A DNA stretch of 64,000 bases from Vibrio pelagius (GCF_024347575.1 NZ_AP025504.1:992001-1056000), one strand, 5' to 3'. Shown: positions 33,662-43,568, numbered from the stretch's first letter. Numbers and translations are program-made. The notes: generated by a model from the letters alone, not told the origin.

Positions 33662-36600
33662 TTACTTATTCGCTGCGATGTTCACCTGTTTAGAGATGAT
33701 GTCGAACGTCACTGTGTAGGTGCCTTCACTTGCAGGCGTAAAGGCTAGATTGCCACTATTGTCAGTAACGGCAAGTGAAGTTTCAGCAACCACGACATCA
33801 CTGTAGCCATGCTCACACTGTCCCCAATCCCCACAAGTAAACTTGAATTGGAACTCCTGGTTTGCAGCCAGCTCCGCAGTGGTGAAGCTTACCATCGTTT
33901 CGTCTTGTGCATTCGTGGTCATCTTCTGTGCATCGTCGTGACCCCATTTACCAGAGATACTGCCTGGGATATACCAAGTTTTGTCTTGGTAGCTTTCAGC
34001 AAGTTTAGCTTCGACAATGACTGGGTTTTCCACATCAGAGGCATCCAATGAGAACTCATACATACCTATATCAGAGAAGTTTGAGTTACAGTTCTCACCG
34101 CCGCAGCTAATTTGAGAGTCCCAGTCACCATGCGTGAACTTATAACCTGTGTCAGCAGCCAAGCCTAACTCGATAGTGTACAAACCGCTGTTGGTGTAAG
34201 GCACTTCAATCGCTGCTGGATCCCAGCTAGCTTGCTCGAAGCCGCCTGCAATGTAGACCTTAGTTTTACCAAACGGCGGTAAGTCTGCTTTCTTCTGTGC
34301 AACTGGTAGGCCTAGGCCACGCTCAGAACCTCGCGGTTGAACGAATACCGCGGTAGACCAAGCCGGTACTGAGAACTTGCCTTCTGTGAATGATGCATTT
34401 CCAGCAATACCGTTGTCTTCGTGTGCAGCACTCAATTCAAAGCCAGACAGAACAATTGGCTTGCTTTCGTGGTCAACGAAATCACCAACTGTTTGTGTCT
34501 CTGGTGTTGCATTGATGATGACTACAACAGCATCAACTGAGCTGTCGATATCCGCAGTTTGGGTACTGCCGTTATCGATGGTCATTGCGATCACACCGGT
34601 TGTTTGGCCTTTACCCGTATTACGGAAGTCAACACGGTTGATGATCTCTTGTGCGCTTGGTAGCGTCATCAGATCGGAGGCAGAACGGAGCATCAACAAC
34701 TCTTTGTAGTTATTGTACATGCGCTCCATGTGTTCAGCTTGAGGCTGAGAGTTTAGATCCGCAGTTGCACGAGCGATTTGGGCGTAGTTATCCGCATCCT
34801 TATCTTTCGCTGGCAGACCTTTGTTCCAGTTACTGTCGGTAAGAGTGAAATCAACGAGGTTGTACCAATCGCCGTAGTCGTACGAGTCACGTTGCATCGA
34901 TTTTGAACGCAGCAGCTCACCACCCATGTGGTTGAACGGCATCGCTTGACCTAGTAGTACAGTAGACATGCCAATGGTCTGCATTTGAACACGCACATCT
35001 ACGCTAGCATCTTCCGATACCTTGTACATGTTGATGTCCCAGAAAGTTTGGTTATCGTGTTTTGATACGTAGTTCTGTACTTCCCATGGTTGCTCTGCGT
35101 AACCCGCTTCTTGGCCGTTGTAGTCAATGGATGAACCTACTTGGGTGTTGCCTTCGAAGTCGACCATCTTGAAGTCTTTCAGGTTACCCGCCATACCCAA
35201 ACGAGTCAGGTCGATTTGGTGTAGAGCGCGCTCCAGCTCGACGTCAGAAACATTACCTTCATCATCGGCCATTAGCTCATTTGGCAGTGTTGCTGCGCCC
35301 GTTGCGAAGCCTTGAGTCTTACGAATCGCTTCACCACCATCGAATGGGCTACCGCCTCGAACAGCATCTCTGAGTCGGTCCGAGAAAGAACCGATGCCTG
35401 TGCCACCTAGGTTAGGCTGTGTTGCTTGTGTAAAGCGACGGTTGTTTTCAACTTCACCAAAGTTCCAACCTTCACCGTAGAAGTACACCTCTGGATTGAC
35501 TTCACGAGCTGCAGCGAGCGTTTGTTGCATTTGAGATAGTGGGTGGTGGCCCATCAAGTCCCAACGGAATGCATCAATCTTGTACGCTTCAACCCAAGTT
35601 TGGATGGAATCGTCGATCAGCTTCGCGAACATCGCATGCTCTGGCGCCGTGTTTTCACAACAGGTTGATGTTTCTACGAGACCAGAATCTGGCACTAGGC
35701 GCTGGTAGTAAAGCGGTACGACTTTATCGAGTACCGATTTGTCATTCATGCCCGAAGCGTTAGTGTGGTTGTACACTACGTCTACTACTACGTTCATGCC
35801 AACATCTTGCTTGACCGATTTAACCATTTCACGGAATTCAAGAATACGTGCGGTACCTTCTGCATCTGTTGCGTAAGAACCTTCTGGCACAGTGTAGTGG
35901 AATGGGTCATAGCCCCAGTTGTAAGAGTCGACAGAGCGGACGTACTCGTTAAGACCTTCTACCACTGCGTTGTCTTTGGTATCAGTCGCTTTAAGCTCTT
36001 CAAAGGCTTCGGCGATTGTGCCACCGCTAGTGCAGTATTCGCTGTAACGGCTGTCGTTCTTAATTGATTCATTCAAAGAGCAAAGCTTGCTGAATGGTTC
36101 GTCGATATCTGCCACTTGGCTTGGATCTTCGTTGATGGTTGCGATATCGAATACAGGCATTAAGTGCAGGTGTGTCATGCCCGCGTCACTAAGCTCTTTA
36201 AGATGATTCACTGGTACTGAGTTTTGCTCAGTAAACGCTAGGTATTTACCCTTGTTTTCAGTACTCTTATCACGAGCTGAGAAGTCGCGTACGTGTGACT
36301 CGTAGATCACCATATTCGCTAGATCGCCATTGTCTGGGTTTTGTGAATGTGGAGCGTCTAATCCATCCCAACCTGCTGGCTTCAGTTCATCGGAATCTAG
36401 ATCCACAGCTTGGCTGTAGAAAGAGTTCATAGATAAGCTGACAGAGTATGGGTCTGTCACTTCGTAGCTGTAACCTTTCTGCTCTCTTGGTTGAAAGACC
36501 TTCATCGCATAGCGGTAGAACTTGTTATCCACTGAATCAGTTTCGACTTCAACGCTCCAACTGCCCGTTGCGCTGTCTTCTTGCATGGTGTGGCGAGAAG

Positions 36601-38080
36601 CTTCTGATTTGTCACTGTTGTAGACAACCAGCTCAACCTCAGAGGCGGTTGGTGCCCATAAGCGGAAAGTGACACCGTCATCACCATAGATAGGACCGTA
36701 TTCAAGATCGGTTGCTGCCTCGGCAAAGATTGCATCCAGTGCACCTGCGTATTGAACCGCTGTTGAAGAGCGCAGTGCTGCTGGTTCACCTTCAGCACCA
36801 TCAGAAGAAGCCAGTGCAATTAAGCTGCCCTTCATTAGTGAGCTAAGTGATAGCTCTGCTGGTAAGTCAGGAAGTTCGAATGCTGGGTAATCGGCTAAGT
36901 GTGGGAATTTGGCTTTTTGAGCGTCTGTCAGTGTTGCGCTTGAAAGAACGATAGACGCACCGCTAACGACGCCATCTTCTGAAACTTGATAGTCACCATT
37001 GGAGCTAAACATGATTTGAACTTGATCTGCATCTTTACCTGCACTCCAAACCAGTGTTTGGTCGTCAATCAGGATCGCGCCAACACTGTCGATAGTGAAC
37101 TCAGAAGATGGACCTGCAAGCTCAAATGCTTCACTGCGAGTCGTGTAAGACGTTGAACTACCAGCCATGTAAGTGACAGCTGGGTTTTCTGCTTGGCCAG
37201 AAATGTCGATAACAAGGTCAGCACCAATCAGTTTGTCTTTGTTGGCATTACGTAAGATAAGATTGAAACATTGGCTTGCATCATCGGTGACCGGAACATA
37301 CCAAACTGGGCCGAACTCGTCTGAGTCATCTGGTGTGACACTGATGTCTTCCCAGCCATCGTTGAAATAGCTTGGATCGCCAGCTGCACACTTTGAATCA
37401 TTCCAGATGTGCAGGTTAAGGTTGCCGTAACCGTCTTTGTCTGCGCCTTCTTCTTTCTTATCGCCTAGAGGGTCATAAAGGTGAACGGCGAAATGATTAG
37501 CTGGTGGAGCAGGCAACTCACCTGGAGGCTGTGCTTCAGGAAGTTTTACATCGGTGCCTTCTTGGTCAAGCCCGTATCCCTTAAGCATGGTGTCCTGACG
37601 TGAACCTGAAACCTTTTCACCCGTATGGGTTACACCAACAGTGCTACCCGCATCAGAAGCATCAAGGTTAACCGACGCTTGCTCAGTGGTGCCATCGGTG
37701 ATCTTACAGCTTCCGGTTGCCTCGCTTGCCGCGACTAACCAAGTTGGTCCAAATTTATCTGAAGATGTCGCAGTAAAGGACTTGTCGCCACATACCAGAG
37801 TCCATTTACTGAAATCTGTCGTGATAGTGGACATGCGCGCCACGGATGACGTGGTATCCGCGATGTAGCTTAGCGAAACTTCATTGGCACTTGGAGTTGC
37901 AGCTGCGGCTGGCAGATCAACGTTAGGTGCAAGTTCTACTTCACCCGGTACAGAGGTGCCCGGTGTTGGTGCGGTGTAACTGCTGTCATTGTCATCTCCA
38001 CAGGCACTTAGTGCACTTGCAGCAAGGATTGGCAGCATTGCTTTTGCAAGGGTAGAGAGTTTAAAGTTTTTTGTATTCAC
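33662..38080 (-). CDS. pulA: Lipoprotein type-I pullulanase
   Basis: A 1472-residue surface or secreted pullulanase that cleaves alpha-1,6 bonds of pullulan and branched starch. A lipoprotein signal ends in LSAC (Cys27). CBM41-like modules follow (about 185-310), then a CBM48 domain near 460-560 and the GH13 barrel. The pullulanase hallmark YNWGYDP is near 722, DVVYNHT near 768, Asp841 lies in DAFRWDLMG, Glu870 in GEGWNFGE, and the third acid in SKHDNQTFWD near 1012. Two C-terminal repeat-like starch-binding segments (about 1275-1470, each with a GDW motif) extend it. It is longer than Klebsiella PulA (about 1090). MalT boxes lie about 210-225 bp upstream. Confidence 0.92.
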   Translation of the reverse strand: MNTKNFKLSTLAKAMLPILAASALSACGDDNDSSYTAPTPGTSVPGEVELAPNVDLPAAAATPSANEVSLSYIADTTSSVARMSTITTDFSKWTLVCGDKSFTATSSDKFGPTWLVAASEATGSCKITDGTTEQASVNLDASDAGSTVGVTHTGEKVSGSRQDTMLKGYGLDQEGTDVKLPEAQPPGELPAPPANHFAVHLYDPLGDKKEEGADKDGYGNLNLHIWNDSKCAAGDPSYFNDGWEDISVTPDDSDEFGPVWYVPVTDDASQCFNLILRNANKDKLIGADLVIDISGQAENPAVTYMAGSSTSYTTRSEAFELAGPSSEFTIDSVGAILIDDQTLVWSAGKDADQVQIMFSSNGDYQVSEDGVVSGASIVLSSATLTDAQKAKFPHLADYPAFELPDLPAELSLSSLMKGSLIALASSDGAEGEPAALRSSTAVQYAGALDAIFAEAATDLEYGPIYGDDGVTFRLWAPTASEVELVVYNSDKSEASRHTMQEDSATGSWSVEVETDSVDNKFYRYAMKVFQPREQKGYSYEVTDPYSVSLSMNSFYSQAVDLDSDELKPAGWDGLDAPHSQNPDNGDLANMVIYESHVRDFSARDKSTENKGKYLAFTEQNSVPVNHLKELSDAGMTHLHLMPVFDIATINEDPSQVADIDEPFSKLCSLNESIKNDSRYSEYCTSGGTIAEAFEELKATDTKDNAVVEGLNEYVRSVDSYNWGYDPFHYTVPEGSYATDAEGTARILEFREMVKSVKQDVGMNVVVDVVYNHTNASGMNDKSVLDKVVPLYYQRLVPDSGLVETSTCCENTAPEHAMFAKLIDDSIQTWVEAYKIDAFRWDLMGHHPLSQMQQTLAAAREVNPEVYFYGEGWNFGEVENNRRFTQATQPNLGGTGIGSFSDRLRDAVRGGSPFDGGEAIRKTQGFATGAATLPNELMADDEGNVSDVELERALHQIDLTRLGMAGNLKDFKMVDFEGNTQVGSSIDYNGQEAGYAEQPWEVQNYVSKHDNQTFWDINMYKVSEDASVDVRVQMQTIGMSTVLLGQAMPFNHMGGELLRSKSMQRDSYDYGDWYNLVDFTLTDSNWNKGLPAKDKDADNYAQIARATADLNSQPQAEHMERMYNNYKELLMLRSASDLMTLPSAQEIINRVDFRNTGKGQTTGVIAMTIDNGSTQTADIDSSVDAVVVIINATPETQTVGDFVDHESKPIVLSGFELSAAHEDNGIAGNASFTEGKFSVPAWSTAVFVQPRGSERGLGLPVAQKKADLPPFGKTKVYIAGGFEQASWDPAAIEVPYTNSGLYTIELGLAADTGYKFTHGDWDSQISCGGENCNSNFSDIGMYEFSLDASDVENPVIVEAKLAESYQDKTWYIPGSISGKWGHDDAQKMTTNAQDETMVSFTTAELAANQEFQFKFTCGDWGQCEHGYSDVVVAETSLAVTDNSGNLAFTPASEGTYTVTFDIISKQVNIAANK

Positions 38081-38286
38081 GAGTTATATCCATATTAGTT
38101 TTATTCTCGATGAATATCGTAATGTTGAATATGGTGATCTATTTGTGAGCCTTATATACAAAGTTATTTAAAATTCGGAAATTAAGAATTATTAGTGACA
38201 GAATCACATTTTGTATTAGGTCATTCGATAATTAATTGGATCAATAACACATATAATTAACGATTGTTTTAAAAAGGCGTAGAGGG

Positions 38287-38310
38287 GAGGATGAGTAAAT
38301 AGGATGAGAA
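38287..38310 (+). promoter_or_regulatory. MalT boxes upstream of pulA
   Basis: GGGAGGATGAG and AGGATGAGAA each contain the GGATGA core (38289-38294 and 38302-38307), in the 334-bp gap between pulA and the amylase gene. Confidence 0.55.
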
Positions 38311-38370
38311 CTCAGCCTAATTTTTGTGAGATTACTAGCGCTTTATGTGTCACTTAATTATCATCAAAAA

Positions 38371-38392
38371 AAAAGAGCCGTTTGGCTCTTTT
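38371..38392 (-). terminator. Terminator of the alpha-amylase gene
   Basis: AAAAGAGCC-GTTT-GGCTCTTTT, followed on the minus strand by a run of nine T. Confidence 0.88.
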
Positions 38393-38414
38393 ATAATCGG
38401 TCATAAATATCGAA

Positions 38415-40184
38415 TTACTTGAGTTCCAACACCCAAGCTAATGCGGCTAATGGTTTCAATTCACAACTGAAATACCCGATGCCGTTATCGACCGTGAGTG
38501 ATTGCGTTTCTAAACCGTCAATTTTCTCTTCCAAAGCGTAAGTTCCGTCAGCGAGGTTCATCGCTGAGATGTGCTCTTCAGAGATGGTCACTTTAATCGA
38601 ATCATTACCCTGCGTTGCAAAGCGACTGGTCGCGATAACGAGCTCATTGGCGTCGTATCGTAGAAAGGCGTGGGTAGTGTCAGAAAACTCGCCGTTGGCA
38701 AAGAGATCGACGTATTCACCTGTCATCGATGAGTGCTCTAACGTGAAGTTCATGATGCGTTTATAGAAATTACGCAGTGCGATTTCACTTTCGTTTAGAA
38801 GACCACCATCAAACTTGCCGTGGTTCATCCATTTCTGGTGTTGTGGCACACCAATGTAATCAAAGATTGAGGTGCGTGACGGCTGGCCAAACCCAGCGTT
38901 CTCAGCGCCGGCTTCACCGACTTCTTGACCGAAATAGAGCATGGTCGGAGAGCTACTGATTAAAGCACTCACTAACATTGCAGGCTTTGCCATTTCAGGG
39001 TTACCAGCAAACTCAGGCGACGCGACACGCTGTTCATCGTGATTGTCTAAGAAATGCAGCATGTGGTGCTCAATGTCCTGCATTTTACCTTGAATCTCAG
39101 GAATGATCGCGGTGGATGCTTTTCCCTGCATGATCTCTTTTAGACCATCATAGAGATCAACCTTGTCGTAGAGGTAATCCATTTTACCGAGGCGAATGTA
39201 ATCTCGGTAGAGGTTCGGTTGGTAGACTTCTGCCATGAGGAAGGCATCGGATTTGCGCATTTTAATAGATGAGTTCAAGTAGCTCCAAAACTCGACAGGC
39301 ACCATCTCTGCCATGTCGTAGCGGAAGCCATCCACACCTTTAGCGATCCAGTACAGCGCTATGTCGCGGAACTTAACCCAAGAGCTAGGCACATCAAATT
39401 GCTGCCAGTAGTGGTAATGCTCGACGTAGTCTTTATCTTCATAACCATGCGGAAGTTCAGGGAAGTCTTTGCTGCCGTCTGGCTTGATACCGTAGTTAAT
39501 TTTGACCGTTTCATACCAATCGTCGAAGTTAGGTTTAGCCAAGCGCGAGCCGTTTCCAGTCCATTTTGCGGGCTTTTCAACGAACGGTACTTCTAGGCTA
39601 GGGTGCGCTTCTCCACCAAGGGGCGTAAAGGCTGGGTCGATATCCGGCAGCTCAAACTGGGAATCTGGGATGTAGTAAAAGTTATTCTCTCTGTGATACT
39701 CAACACTGGTATCGTCACTGGCACCGAAGTCTTCAACGCCAGCTGGATTGCGGTTACCGCGATACTGACGCGCAACGTGATTTGGCACGATATCAATGAT
39801 AACTTGTAACCCATTTTCGTGGCTGCGCTTAATAAGATCCTCAAATTCTTCAACGCGCTTCACCGGATTATCTGCCAAATCTGGATTGACCGAGTAGTAG
39901 TCTTTGACCGCGTAGGGAGAGCCAGCTCGGCCTTTGACTACGCTCGGGTGATCTTGGGTGATTCCCACTTCTTGGTAGTCATTGATCACCGCGTGATGCG
40001 GGACCCCGGTATACCAGATGTGAGTGATGCCTAGGTCTTTAATTTCAGACAGTGCTTTGTCGGTGAAATCACTGAATTTACCAACGCCGTTTTCTTCAAT
40101 TGTTCCCCAAGGTTTATTATTGGCGTTTTGGTTGCCAAACAGCCGTGTAAAGACTTGATAGATGGTATGTTTTTTATTGTACAT
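38415..40184 (-). CDS. Cytoplasmic GH13 alpha-amylase
   Basis: A 589-residue GH13 alpha-amylase without a signal peptide (begins MYNKKHTIYQVFTRLFG), so it should act on maltodextrins inside the cell. Conserved regions are DIVPNHV, DGFRYDMAEMV with nucleophile Asp290, FLMAEVYQP with Glu319, and FLDNHDEQ with Asp383. A C-terminal beta domain is present. It belongs to the group seen in Bacteroidetes and Vibrio rather than to MalS or AmyA of E. coli. Two MalT-like boxes precede it. Together with the surface pullulanase and cytosolic phosphorylase it completes starch breakdown. Confidence 0.9.
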   Translation of the reverse strand: MYNKKHTIYQVFTRLFGNQNANNKPWGTIEENGVGKFSDFTDKALSEIKDLGITHIWYTGVPHHAVINDYQEVGITQDHPSVVKGRAGSPYAVKDYYSVNPDLADNPVKRVEEFEDLIKRSHENGLQVIIDIVPNHVARQYRGNRNPAGVEDFGASDDTSVEYHRENNFYYIPDSQFELPDIDPAFTPLGGEAHPSLEVPFVEKPAKWTGNGSRLAKPNFDDWYETVKINYGIKPDGSKDFPELPHGYEDKDYVEHYHYWQQFDVPSSWVKFRDIALYWIAKGVDGFRYDMAEMVPVEFWSYLNSSIKMRKSDAFLMAEVYQPNLYRDYIRLGKMDYLYDKVDLYDGLKEIMQGKASTAIIPEIQGKMQDIEHHMLHFLDNHDEQRVASPEFAGNPEMAKPAMLVSALISSSPTMLYFGQEVGEAGAENAGFGQPSRTSIFDYIGVPQHQKWMNHGKFDGGLLNESEIALRNFYKRIMNFTLEHSSMTGEYVDLFANGEFSDTTHAFLRYDANELVIATSRFATQGNDSIKVTISEEHISAMNLADGTYALEEKIDGLETQSLTVDNGIGYFSCELKPLAALAWVLELK

Positions 40185-40218
40185 GGTTATAATTCCTTAA
40201 CTTCCATCATGTTATGTA

Positions 40219-40268
40219 GGGGTGAGGCGAGTAGGCTAGCGCAAATAACGGGCTTATTACTCATCCTT
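40219..40268. promoter_or_regulatory. MalT boxes upstream of the alpha-amylase gene
   Basis: GGGGTGAGGC at 40219-40228 on the plus strand, and ACTCATCCTT at 40259-40268, which on the minus strand reads AAGGATGAGT with the GGATGA core. Confidence 0.55.
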
Positions 40269-40330
40269 TCTATAAGAATTCAGGGCGTAGTTATTGAGCT
40301 TCGTGAGCTGCTACGCAAAAGGGGATAACC

Positions 40331-40717
40331 TTGTCGTCATCATTAAAAATTGTGTTTACCTATCTCTTTATCGTGAGTCTTTCGATCGCGTTTTATTCAA
40401 GCTCAAAGTTGATGCTTGGAGGTTATTTATTGATAGGACTGATGACTTATTTCACTTACGCAAAAGATAAGCGAGCGGCAATAAAAGGTGAGTGGCGTGT
40501 CCCAGAGAATACACTTCATCTGCTTGCGTTATGTGGGGGCTGGCTAGGCGCGTTGATAGCCCAGCAGCAGTTGCGACATAAGACTCAAAAGCAGCCCTTT
40601 AAAACGCTGTTTTTCATCTGCTGTGGTCTAAATATTTTGGGGTTTGCGTGGACATTAACGCCTCATGGACAGTCGATATTGACTCTGCCTCTAGAGGCGA
40701 TTTCGAATTGGTTATAA
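40331..40717 (+). CDS. DUF1294 membrane protein
   Basis: A 128-residue membrane protein with about four hydrophobic helices and the DUF1294 signature YAKDKRAAIKGEWRVPENTLHLLALCGGWLGALIAQQ (about residues 43-79, shown only in part by YAKDKRAA and GGWLGA). In many bacteria this domain is fused to a cold-shock domain; here it stands alone. Its role is unknown. The start codon is TTG at 40331, with AAGGGG six nucleotides upstream. It is divergent from the alpha-amylase gene. Confidence 0.75.
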   Translation: MSSSLKIVFTYLFIVSLSIAFYSSSKLMLGGYLLIGLMTYFTYAKDKRAAIKGEWRVPENTLHLLALCGGWLGALIAQQQLRHKTQKQPFKTLFFICCGLNILGFAWTLTPHGQSILTLPLEAISNWL

Positions 40718-40741
40718 GCGGATTCGGATTCTGGGATGTGT

Positions 40742-41326
40742 TTAGATCATTGGCACGGTCGACACTAACAGCAACAATGCCATCGCGTAGTTGAAGCCTT
40801 TAATTCTTAAGGGAGTCGTCAACCAGTGCTGGAGCTGTTTCCCCGCTGCGGTCCAAAATGTCACGGATGGCAGGTTAGCAAGTGTAAAGATAGCGGCGAT
40901 GATCGCGAGCTCAACCCAAGAGCTACCAGTGCTATATACAGAAATTGCCGTCAATGCCATTGACCATCCTTTTGGGTTTACCCATTGGAAGCTTGCAGCG
41001 GCTAGAAACGACATCGGTTTGTAGCTCTCTTTCTCTTCTGCTTTGCCGCTGGTGGCAATCTTAATCGCTAGATAAACCAAATACGCCAAGCTCAGGTACT
41101 TCAACACTTGATGAATAATAGGGAAGCTGTGGAACAAACCCATCAATCCAAAACCGACCAATAGCAGCATAATGGCGAAGCCAAGTGCGATACCCAACAT
41201 GTGTGGAATGGTCTTGGTGAAGCCTACATTGGCACCTGAAGTCATCAACATGATGTTGTTTGGGCCCGGCGTGAAGGTCGAGACAAACGCAAATAACGCG
41301 AGTGCGGTAAGTTGTTCAAAAGGCAT
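40742..41326 (-). CDS. LysE/RhtB-family amino-acid exporter
   Basis: A 194-residue inner-membrane exporter with about six helices. The N-terminal FTPGPNNIMLMTSGANVGF is the LysE/RhtB signature, and FQWVNPKGWSMAL is also diagnostic. It exports amino acids or homoserine-like compounds. It is divergent from an Lrp/AsnC regulator, a common pairing in which the regulator senses the amino acid and activates export. Confidence 0.9.
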   Translation of the reverse strand: MPFEQLTALALFAFVSTFTPGPNNIMLMTSGANVGFTKTIPHMLGIALGFAIMLLLVGFGLMGLFHSFPIIHQVLKYLSLAYLVYLAIKIATSGKAEEKESYKPMSFLAAASFQWVNPKGWSMALTAISVYSTGSSWVELAIIAAIFTLANLPSVTFWTAAGKQLQHWLTTPLRIKGFNYAMALLLLVSTVPMI

Positions 41327-41454
41327 GGCGTTGTTCCTAAATAGTGAAAATTACAGTTGTGTCTGACCGGTCACTATTCATACTAAGTGGAAACTTGGGC
41401 AATTATGTGCTTTTATTCGAGTTAAATTCATTAATTGCACAATTAAATTTACCT

Positions 41455-41895
41455 ATGGATAGATTTGACGAAAGGATATTGCTTGAGCTGAAAGCAGACG
41501 GCAGAGTCTCCAATATTGAGCTCTCGGAGCGCATCGGTTTATCTCCGTCTGCGACCTTGCGTCGCGTTCAGGAACTAGAGAGACAAGGCATCATTCAGGG
41601 CTATCGAGCTATACTCGATAACACTTTAATGGGGGTTGGTTTTGTCGCGTATGTATCGATTGGCTTATCAAGCCACAGCAAAGCTGCACAGCAAGAGTTT
41701 GAAGACCATGTCAGTTTGGAAAAAGAGGTCGTTGAGTGCCATAACATTACAGGGGCGAACGAATACCTTTTGCGAGTGGAGACTCAAGATTTATCCAGTT
41801 ATAAAAAGTTTCATGCCGATGTGCTGGGTGAATGCGCTCAAGTACAGTCCATTACAACCATGGTAGTGATGGATACGCCTAAAGACGAACGTTAA
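41455..41895 (+). CDS. Lrp/AsnC-family transcriptional regulator
   Basis: A 147-residue regulator. The N-terminal winged helix (ILLELKADGRVSNIELSERI, then LSPSATLRRV) is followed by a RAM/ferredoxin-like effector domain ending in VQSITTMVVMDTPKDE. The start at 41455 (MDRFDERILLEL) matches the family; a frame extending to 41344 lacks a ribosome site. It probably controls the divergent LysE exporter in response to an amino acid. It lies 27 bp ahead of a LysR gene and may be cotranscribed with it. Confidence 0.88.
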   Translation: MDRFDERILLELKADGRVSNIELSERIGLSPSATLRRVQELERQGIIQGYRAILDNTLMGVGFVAYVSIGLSSHSKAAQQEFEDHVSLEKEVVECHNITGANEYLLRVETQDLSSYKKFHADVLGECAQVQSITTMVVMDTPKDER

Positions 41896-41922
41896 TCGAA
41901 TCTATTCTCTAGAGAGAGTCAT

Positions 41923-42855
41923 GTGTTAAATACTAATCAACTATTGCTATTTCTCGATGTGGTCCAGCAAGGATCTTTTACCAAAGCGGCGGCGCTTCAT
42001 GACATGGACAATTCGTCTCTGTCTAAGCAAATTAAACGTTTGGAAGTTGACCTTGGTGTACAACTACTCAACCGATCTACACGATCGTTTTCACTGACTT
42101 CTGCGGGTGAAGAGATTCTAGCGCAAGCCCGTGTTCTGCAAGACACCTTAAATCAGATTCAAGGGATTGCCGATTCGTATCAGTCTGAACCCAAAGGTGT
42201 GCTTCGGATCACCTCACCAATCTATTTTGGACAGCAGTATTTGCAACCGATCGTCACTCAATTTATGCGTCGCTATCCCGATGTTCAGATCGTACTCTCT
42301 CTGGACGATAAGATTGCCAATATCATTGCGGGAAAAATCGATATCGCTTTCCGTTTCAGTAAGTTGATTGAGTCGAACCTTATTGCAAAAAAAATAGCAG
42401 ATAGCCACTTTATGTTGGTGGCATCGCACGATTTTATCGCTGAGCATGGCGAGCCCCAAACGCCACAGGATTTGTTGTCGCTACCTGCGATTATCTATAC
42501 CAACGGTGATATGACGCTCGATCAATTGCGTATTAGTGAACAGCCGAATGGCGATACCTACCAAGTATTGTCACTGCAAGGCAACTATAAGGTAAGTGAT
42601 GTACGTACCATTGTCTCGGGTGTCAGTGATGGCTTGGGTTATGGTTTAATGGATCAGTCCAATCTCCATGCACCAATGAAGGACCTTGGACTCGTTCAGT
42701 TGTTGCCCGAGTACCGCATTTCAACCGAAGAGACTGCTATCTATGCCGTGTACCCTCATCGCAAGCAGACAAAGTTGGTAAAAGAGTTCATTAGCTGTGT
42801 TCAAGATTACATTGGGTCACCGACTATCTGGGAAAGAATGCAGGGTGAAAAGTAG
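41923..42855 (+). CDS. LysR-family transcriptional regulator
   Basis: A 310-residue LysR protein with a GTG start. AGAGAGAG sits just before it. The N-terminal helix-turn-helix (residues 1-60, FTKAAALHDMDNSSLSKQIKRLE) is followed by an effector domain. No target gene lies divergently next to it, so its regulon is unknown. It ends at a good terminator. Confidence 0.88.
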   Translation: MLNTNQLLLFLDVVQQGSFTKAAALHDMDNSSLSKQIKRLEVDLGVQLLNRSTRSFSLTSAGEEILAQARVLQDTLNQIQGIADSYQSEPKGVLRITSPIYFGQQYLQPIVTQFMRRYPDVQIVLSLDDKIANIIAGKIDIAFRFSKLIESNLIAKKIADSHFMLVASHDFIAEHGEPQTPQDLLSLPAIIYTNGDMTLDQLRISEQPNGDTYQVLSLQGNYKVSDVRTIVSGVSDGLGYGLMDQSNLHAPMKDLGLVQLLPEYRISTEETAIYAVYPHRKQTKLVKEFISCVQDYIGSPTIWERMQGEK

Positions 42856-42881
42856 TAAGATTGATAAAACAGTGAGTTTGG

Positions 42882-42915
42882 GCGGTTTGAGGCATGGGTT
42901 TCAAGCCGCTTTTTT
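42882..42915 (+). terminator. Terminator of the LysR gene
   Basis: GCGGTTTGA (42882-42890) pairs with TCAAGCCGC (42901-42909, one G-U), then six T. Confidence 0.85.
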
Positions 42916-43020
42916 GTATTTGGTGTTTGCCGAGGAATTTTGGTGCCCCCGATTTACAATGTAAAACTGAGCAAAAAAGTGGCGTATAAATGAGGTGACC
43001 AGAGGGAGTTTAGTTACCAT

Positions 43021-43039
43021 ATAGTTACAGTGTAACTAT
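43021..43039. promoter_or_regulatory. Perfect 19-bp palindrome, operator-like
   Basis: ATAGTTACA-G-TGTAACTAT, nine perfectly matched bases on each side of one central base. It lies in the 713-bp gap between the LysR gene and the Sel1-repeat gene, with no gene close downstream. The same gap holds ACGAAAC-N15-GTTTCGT at about 43086-43114 and one 162-bp repeat. Regulator unknown. Confidence 0.5.
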
Positions 43040-43165
43040 TGTGGGTGCAGGTTATCCCTACAACTAGCCTGGCCTTGCTGCTAAACGAAACGATAGCACA
43101 GTAACAGTTTCGTGATGTTGAGTAGGGAAATATGCCGAGAGTGAGTATGATGGTTAACAAGATTA

Positions 43166-43327
43166 ATACCAATCACAGTAAGTAAGTGATCAGAAATAGC
43201 GCAGGAAAAAGGCTTGAGAACAAGGCAGAATTTTTTGGTAAGTAGTTATTCTACAATCAAAAATTCTAACGCAGTTATCGAGCGTTTTAACAAGCTAGGG
43301 TGAGCAATTATTTACTACGATTGGTAT
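43166..43327 (+). repeat. 162-bp interspersed repeat, copy 1
   Basis: Begins ATACCAATC and ends GATTGGTAT (9-bp terminal inverted repeats). It is 157/162 identical to the copy at 46390-46551 in the same orientation. Non-coding, resembling a miniature inverted-repeat element. Confidence 0.88.
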
Positions 43328-43568
43328 AAAGGGCGAGATGACTGTTTTCTGCAGTGGTACCAAGTGAAGAGCTTAGGTTGGAAGCAGTATCACATCACTC
43401 ACTAGCATTTCATTCTGAACAAGTCGGTTTAGCTTCTTATGGCACAAGAATCCTGAGATACTAAACTCATGATGGCTGTAGATTTTTTCTTTGGCCTACT
43501 TATCTCCATTTATCGACTGGTATCGATACAACACTAATACTAGTTGAACAAAAAACAGTTGGGACGTT

